Assembly (NCBI GenBank): GCA_947447845.1
Contig: CANFNO010000047.1
Coordinates: 1 to 10,517 of the forward strand
Origin: Burkholderiales bacterium
Lineage (GTDB): Bacteria > Pseudomonadota > Gammaproteobacteria > Burkholderiales > Burkholderiaceae
Reading direction: 5' to 3'
Length of the DNA stretch: 10,517 nucleotides
Under the pieces are notes generated by a model. It searched no databases. It was not told the origin of the DNA and saw only the letters and a list, made by a program, of their open reading frames with translations. Below, in pieces: positions 7,856 to 10,517 of this stretch. How positions within the stretch are numbered: the stretch's first letter is position 1; the number at the start of each line of letters is the position of its first letter. A program made the translations under genes and the position numbers.

Positions 7856-8201
7856 AGTAAATTCCTTTAACGATTGCGTGGAAAACAAGATTTGTGGACC
7901 CGGTATTGGCACCAAAAGTCCGCAAATGCACCCTCCCCGATCGAAAGTCGTCTACAACGACGGGTCTGTTTACTATGGCTCAAGCGGCAGTGGCATCGAT
8001 TTTGACAACCAGCACTGTCGTGATTGGCCGCATTTTCATAAAACGATACGAAACCATAAGAAATTAGGGGCCTTTGACCGAATGCAGCCTCGCGAAAAAG
8101 TTCAGGTGAAATGTGTGGCGGTTTTACAAATCCGCAAAATGCCGGGCTTTACATAAGTGTCGCAAACCACTAACTTAACTTTTTATCAAAAAACAATAGT
8201 T
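7856..8201. other. Long intergenic region between mscS and pilU, no convincing gene
   Basis: This stretch holds the upstream regions of two divergent genes. A 76-codon open frame (ATG 7926 to TAA 8156, +) has no ribosome binding site and no recognisable motif, so I do not call it. Visible signals: inverted repeat GTCGT/ACGAC (7947-7951 / 7957-7961); TGGCAT-N5-TTGA (7991-8005), which resembles a sigma54 promoter but lacks the C of the -12 GC; a perfect TTGACA (8002-8007) without a good -10; TTTACA (8148-8153) with TAACTT 17 bases on (8171-8176) as a weak sigma70 candidate for pilU; and tandem TAACT repeats at 8171-8180. No confident mscS promoter was found. Confidence 0.5.
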
Positions 8202-8220
8202 GCGCGCATGACGCGCTTTT
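8202..8220 (+). terminator. GC hairpin with short T run in the pilU leader (terminator or attenuator)
   Basis: GCGCG (8202-8206), loop CATGA, CGCGC (8212-8216), then TTTT (8217-8220). The stem is perfect and all G/C, with a run of As upstream (8188-8194). This looks like a weak Rho-independent terminator. It stands about 73 bases before the pilU start and just before the ribosome binding site of a mini-ORF. If the pilU promoter lies upstream, it would act as an attenuator; if it lies downstream, it is a plain insulator. Confidence 0.45.
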
Positions 8221-8235
8221 GCAGGGAGATATAAG

Positions 8236-8286
8236 ATGTGCACACCTACTTGTACTTTGGCCCTCAGTGGCTGGAAACGGGGTTAA
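8236..8286 (+). CDS. 16-codon leader mini-ORF ahead of pilU
   Basis: ATG 8236 to TAA 8284-8286 would encode MCTPTCTLALSGWKRG. The ribosome binding site AGGGAG (8223-8228) is 7 bases from the ATG and is clearly better than anything before pilU. The stop lies 6 bases before the pilU ATG (8293) and the two are in the same frame (TAA TCG CAG ATG). The peptide has no known motif. Its likely role, if translated, is to couple or limit pilU translation. It could also be a chance ORF. No homology is claimed. Confidence 0.35.
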   Translation: MCTPTCTLALSGWKRG

Positions 8287-8292
8287 TCGCAG

Positions 8293-9435
8293 ATGGAACG
8301 CGACCAAGCCTACAAATACGTGTCCGATTTGCTGCACTTATTGGTGCGACGTAACGGCAGCGACCTTTTCATCACTGGGGACTTTCCGCCAGCGATCAAG
8401 GTCGATGGCAAGTTGTCCAAGGTTTCACAGTCACCTCTTGTTGGGGAACATTCTCTGGCGATGGCGCGCTCCATCATGAGCGACAAGCACGCTATGGATT
8501 TCGAGCGCAACAAGGAATGCAACTTCGCCATCTCGGTCAAGAATTTGGGACGTTTTCGGGTGAATGCGTATATGCAAAAAGGCAAGGTAAGCCTGGTTCT
8601 GCGTGTCATCCCGCTGCAAATTCCCACCATTGATGAATTGGGCTTACCTTCAGTTCTCAAGGATTTAGTACAAGTCAAACGTGGTTTGTGCATCCTGGTC
8701 GGGGCCACCGGGTCAGGTAAGAGCACTTCCCTGGCTGCCATGGTGGACTGGCGCAACGAGCACTCCTTCGGGCACATACTCACCATCGAAGATCCGATTG
8801 AGTTCATGCACACGCACAAGAACTGCCTGGTCAGCCAACGCGAAATTGGGATAGATACAGATGACTGGTCGCTGGCATTAAAGAACAGTCTGCGCCAGGC
8901 ACCCGACGTCATACTGATGGGCGAAATTCGTGACAGTGAAACAATGGAACATGCCGTCGCGTTCGCCGAAACGGGCCATCTTTGCCTGGCCACTTTGCAT
9001 GCCAACAACGCGAACCAGGCGTTGGATCGCATCATCAATTTCTTCCCGCCAGAGCGCCGTGCCCAATTGCTATTGGATTTGTCGCTCAACCTTCGTGCCC
9101 TGGTTTCCCAGCGACTGATAGAAAACGAGGATCGAAAGGGACGTGTCGCGGCAGTTGAAGTCATGATCAATTCGCCGCTGATTTCAGATCTCATCAGCAA
9201 GGGTGAAATTGGCGAAATTAGGGAAGTGATGAAGCGCAGCGGTAATTTAGGTATGCAAACCTTTGACCAAGCTTTGTTCAACCTCTACGAGGGATATACC
9301 ATTTCCTATGAGGATGCGCTACGCAATGCCGACTCACAAAATGATCTGCGCTTACAAGTCAAACTCAAGAGCGTGCGACGACTATCTAGCGCCGCTGGCG
9401 AACTAGAACCGGCTTTTACGCTGAGCCGCTTCTAA
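8293..9435 (+). CDS. pilU: Type IV pilus retraction ATPase, PilU/PilT family
   Basis: A 380-aa hexameric secretion-type ATPase of the cytoplasm and inner-membrane face, which helps depolymerise pilin and so powers twitching, surface sensing and DNA uptake. The N-terminal domain (1-110) starts MERDQAYKYVSDLLHL, with GSDLFITGDFPPAIKVDGK at 22-40, a PilU-like beginning. Walker A is GATGSGKST (137-145), the Asp box TIEDPIEF (164-171), Walker B DVILMGEIRD (205-214) and the His box HLCLATLHANNANQALDRI (229-247). The sequence fits PilU better than PilT, whose arginine-rich 'AIRNLIRE'-type C-terminal motif I do not see. PilU normally works with PilT, but no pilT is adjacent, so this is a solitary copy or a paralogue of a pair elsewhere. 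Its own ribosome binding site is weak (ACGGGG 10 bases upstream), while the preceding mini-ORF has a good one. Confidence 0.93.
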   Translation: MERDQAYKYVSDLLHLLVRRNGSDLFITGDFPPAIKVDGKLSKVSQSPLVGEHSLAMARSIMSDKHAMDFERNKECNFAISVKNLGRFRVNAYMQKGKVSLVLRVIPLQIPTIDELGLPSVLKDLVQVKRGLCILVGATGSGKSTSLAAMVDWRNEHSFGHILTIEDPIEFMHTHKNCLVSQREIGIDTDDWSLALKNSLRQAPDVILMGEIRDSETMEHAVAFAETGHLCLATLHANNANQALDRIINFFPPERRAQLLLDLSLNLRALVSQRLIENEDRKGRVAAVEVMINSPLISDLISKGEIGEIREVMKRSGNLGMQTFDQALFNLYEGYTISYEDALRNADSQNDLRLQVKLKSVRRLSSAAGELEPAFTLSRF

Positions 9436-9475
9436 ATGCAAGATACAGGCGCCACACATTTGCGGCGGGCGCACT

Positions 9476-9518
9476 TTGACTTCGACCCTGCGAGGTGTTA
9501 AGTTATTTAAGGTCGAAG
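9476..9518 (+). promoter_or_regulatory. Candidate promoter bracketed by an 8-bp inverted repeat
   Basis: TTGACT (9476-9481) and TAAGTT (9499-9504), 17 bases apart, form a plausible sigma70 promoter for the 84-aa gene (good -35, poor -10). The perfect inverted repeat CTTCGACC (9480-9487) / GGTCGAAG (9511-9518) starts inside the -35 and ends just past the -10, near the expected transcription start. The geometry suggests an operator for a dimeric regulator or a stem-loop in DNA or RNA. The regulator is unknown. Confidence 0.4.
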
Positions 9519-9528
9519 CACCAACGGC

Positions 9529-9554
9529 TGCAAGTTCTAATTCTTGCAAGGGAG
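9529..9554 (+). promoter_or_regulatory. Leader hairpin abutting a strong ribosome binding site
   Basis: TGCAAG (9529-9534), loop of 8, CTTGCA (9543-9548), immediately followed by AGGGAG (9549-9554), which is 4 bases from the ATG at 9559. The RNA stem would end directly at the Shine-Dalgarno sequence, so it could help or hinder ribosome access. Confidence 0.4.
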
Positions 9555-9558
9555 CAGC

Positions 9559-9813
9559 ATGCAACATTTGAGCTATGAATTTTTAGTGGTTAAGGATGCA
9601 TACCCTGCTGTGGCGGAAAAACTGCTGGCACTTTGGGGCACTGAGGCCTTCCGCGGATACGCCGAAAATCTGATTCAGGAACGTACTCGCATAGCACGTA
9701 CAGGATTTCCTGGAAATGTACTTCTCGCCATTTCTGAGCTGATTTCAATCCACGATATTCAATTCCCTGCATTCGCCCCCGTTCAGGACAGTTTCTGGTC
9801 ATCCATTTATTGA
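9559..9813 (+). CDS. Small protein of unknown function, 84 aa
   Basis: I do not recognise this protein. The ATG at 9559 is chosen over an in-frame TTG at 9544 because AGGGAG lies 4 bases upstream and the TTG falls inside the leader hairpin. The product begins MQHLSYEFLVVKDAYPAVAEKL and looks like a compact, soluble, mixed alpha/beta or mostly helical domain. It has alternating acidic and basic residues in the middle (NLIQERTRIARTG), a hydrophobic helix-like stretch (NVLLAISELISI) and an aromatic C-terminus (DSFWSSIY). There is no signal peptide, membrane segment or cysteine. It follows pilU by 123 bp but appears to have its own promoter. The good ribosome binding site and ordered upstream elements favour a real gene. 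Any link with the pilus is only positional. Confidence 0.7.
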   Translation: MQHLSYEFLVVKDAYPAVAEKLLALWGTEAFRGYAENLIQERTRIARTGFPGNVLLAISELISIHDIQFPAFAPVQDSFWSSIY

Positions 9814-9851
9814 CAAAAATTACTGGACTGTCTGTTCAACTTTCCTGATCC

Positions 9852-9877
9852 TTGGGCGCGGCCAATTTCCCGGGAAA
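9852..9877. repeat. Adjacent inverted repeats downstream of the 84-aa gene
   Basis: TTGG...CCAA arms (9852-9855 / 9862-9865, GC-rich centre) are followed directly by the perfect 12-bp palindrome TTTCCCGGGAAA (9866-9877). There is no T tract, so this is not a standard terminator. It could mark the transcript end or be a protein-binding site. Confidence 0.4.
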
Positions 9878-9934
9878 GCATCTGCTTACAAGAGCAAACA
9901 AAAAAATGATAAAAATGTAAGAATTCACTAAGCT

Positions 9935-9977
9935 TGCACCACTAAAGTGCGTCAAAATATTTTGCATGACTTAGTCA
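9935..9977. promoter_or_regulatory. Three stacked dyads upstream of the Cys-containing small gene, one NtrC-like
   Basis: An A-rich tract (about 9898-9919) is followed by three symmetric elements. First, 9935-9950 reads GCACTTTAGTGGTGCA on the minus strand, close to the NtrC sites of enteric glnA (GCAC-N6-GGTGC form). Second, CAAAATATTTTG (9953-9964) is a perfect 12-bp palindrome. Third, TGACTTAGTCA (9967-9977) is an 11-bp dyad with one central base. A weak sigma70 pair, TTGCAC (9934-9939) and TATTTT (9958-9963), overlaps them. I see no sigma54 promoter here, which weakens the NtrC idea. The dyads cover the likely promoter and are plausible operators. Confidence 0.4.
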
Positions 9978-9995
9978 ATGTAGCAGGAGACAAAA

Positions 9996-10295
9996 ATGGC
10001 GTTATGGCAAAGAAAGCAAGCAAGCTCTATTGCAGACGCTGCTAAAGCCTTCATGGGCGGGGTTCAGGATGAGCCCGCACAGGAAAAACTTACCAAAATT
10101 ATTCGACTGGCGAAAGCCGTTGAACGCACAGATTGCGCAGGTTCGTATACCTTGACCGCTTTGCGCTCAGAACTTTGTAACTTCTGCACAGGCGAACAAC
10201 TCCATCCTTGCAGCGGCTACCAACAGCAACAGGGCTGTGCGTTTGTGGAGACTGGATTGACATTGACGCCCAGCTACTTTGGCGCTTTGACCTAA
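9996..10295 (+). CDS. Small cysteine-containing protein of unknown function, 99 aa
   Basis: I do not recognise this family. ATG 9996 has an excellent ribosome binding site, AGGAG at 9985-9989, 6 bases upstream. The first 45 residues look helical and charged (SIADAAKAFMGG, EKLTKIIRLAKAVERTD). The second half holds five cysteines and a histidine: C47, then C61-x2-C64-x5-H70-x-C72-x8-C81, with a Gln run (QQQQ) before C81. The CxxC plus nearby H/C pattern could bind zinc or iron or form disulfides. There is no signal peptide or membrane segment, so a cytoplasmic metal or redox role is more likely than a secreted one, but this is inference. It is transcribed towards the convergent lysozyme gene, with 80 bp between the stops. 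No partner can be assigned from context. Confidence 0.75.
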   Translation: MALWQRKQASSIADAAKAFMGGVQDEPAQEKLTKIIRLAKAVERTDCAGSYTLTALRSELCNFCTGEQLHPCSGYQQQQGCAFVETGLTLTPSYFGALT

Positions 10296-10375
10296 CGCTA
10301 TCAGTACAAAACCTGGCACCCTCGTCTAAGCGCGTTGGCTACAACCATTTCATCATCTTTGCCCAAACCGGGAAT

Positions 10376-10517
10376 TTAAACTAAGGCTGCCTCAGCTTCA
10401 CGCCGAATCGTCAGGCCCTTCAGGATTCGGCCGCCGCCCTTATTCCATTTTCGCAATTCAGCTGGAACGGCTTCCCAATCTGCAGCATTCACTCGCTTAC
10501 GCAGCGCACAGGTCGCA
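10376..10517 (-). CDS. Phage-type (GH24) lysozyme, C-terminal fragment
   Basis: Read on the minus strand from the window end, this frame is open for 46 codons to a TAA at 10376-10378; the N-terminal part lies outside the window. The visible tail starts ATCALRKRVNAADWEAVPAE and has LRKWNKGGGRILKGLTIRRE, ending AEAALV. This matches the C-terminal signature of phage endolysins of the T4/P22/RrrD lysozyme type (L..WNKAGG+VL.GL..RRE.E..L), which cut the glycan of peptidoglycan. The catalytic Glu is upstream, so activity cannot be judged. It could be the edge of a prophage or a domesticated host lysozyme; nothing else phage-like is visible here. Confidence 0.8.
   Translation of the reverse strand, partial: ATCALRKRVNAADWEAVPAELRKWNKGGGRILKGLTIRREAEAALV

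Noticed and set aside
7926..8156. 76-codon + strand ORF between mscS and pilU
   Set aside because: It has no ribosome binding site and no recognisable motif, and the frame continues upstream antisense to mscS as an unrelated open stretch. Composition looks non-coding.
8041..8235. Possible c-di-GMP (GEMM) riboswitch ahead of pilU
   Set aside because: I looked because such switches often precede pilus genes. A CGCAAACC string occurs at 8161, but the paired helices and the conserved second half are not visible.
8310..9281. 323-codon - strand ORF opposite pilU
   Set aside because: It is antisense to intact Walker A, Walker B, Asp and His boxes. The Ser/Arg-rich product has no domain signal.
9962..9980. 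FNR/Anr box in the upstream region of the cysteine protein gene
   Set aside because: TGAC-TTA-GTCA has a 3-base centre and differs from TTGAT-N4-ATCAA in both half-site sequence and spacing.
10403..10430. CCGAATC/GATTCGG inverted repeat
   Set aside because: It lies inside the lysozyme coding sequence, not after its stop, and has no T tract, so it is more likely coding coincidence than a terminator.

Overview
The window reads as chromosomal DNA of a betaproteobacterium, most likely Burkholderiales and probably Comamonadaceae (Rhodoferax/Polaromonas-like). This is inferred from the style of the ferrochelatase, the Hsp15 homologue, the PilU-type ATPase and moderately high GC codon use. No rRNA, tRNA, CRISPR array, transposase or complete mobile element is visible.

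Layout. (1) 1-378 (+) is the C-terminal end of a penicillin-acylase-family hydrolase. It converges on (2) a YigB-like HAD phosphatase (396-1112, -), and a small hairpin sits between the two stop codons. (3) hemH (ferrochelatase, 1111-2202, +) diverges from the phosphatase; the two start codons share the same CATG. (4) An RND efflux operon follows on +: a lipoprotein periplasmic adaptor (about 2270-3508), an HAE-1-type inner-membrane pump (3505-6627) and the Hsp15/S4 RNA-binding protein gene hslR (6624-7031). Each junction is a 4-bp ATGA overlap, so translation is probably coupled through all three genes. No outer-membrane channel gene lies nearby. (5) A small MscS-family channel (7046-7855, -) converges on hslR. 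(6) A 437-bp intergenic region separates the channel from (7) a solitary pilU-like retraction ATPase (8293-9435, +). That region ends in a GC hairpin with four Ts and a 16-codon mini-ORF that has a better ribosome binding site than pilU and lies in the same frame.

(8) From 9436 onward the window holds two small genes that I cannot assign. One encodes an 84-aa protein (9559-9813). The other encodes a 99-aa protein with five cysteines, four of them clustered (9996-10295). Both have good ribosome binding sites, and their upstream regions are unusually rich in inverted repeats. (9) The last 142 bases encode, on the minus strand, the C-terminus of a phage-type (GH24) lysozyme cut by the window edge.

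Most of the window is ordinary housekeeping and envelope biology: heme synthesis, efflux, osmotic protection, ribosome rescue and twitching motility. The least explained part is 8200-10300, with the pilU leader and the two small genes with palindrome-rich control regions. I see no convincing case for a complete new defence or mobile system.
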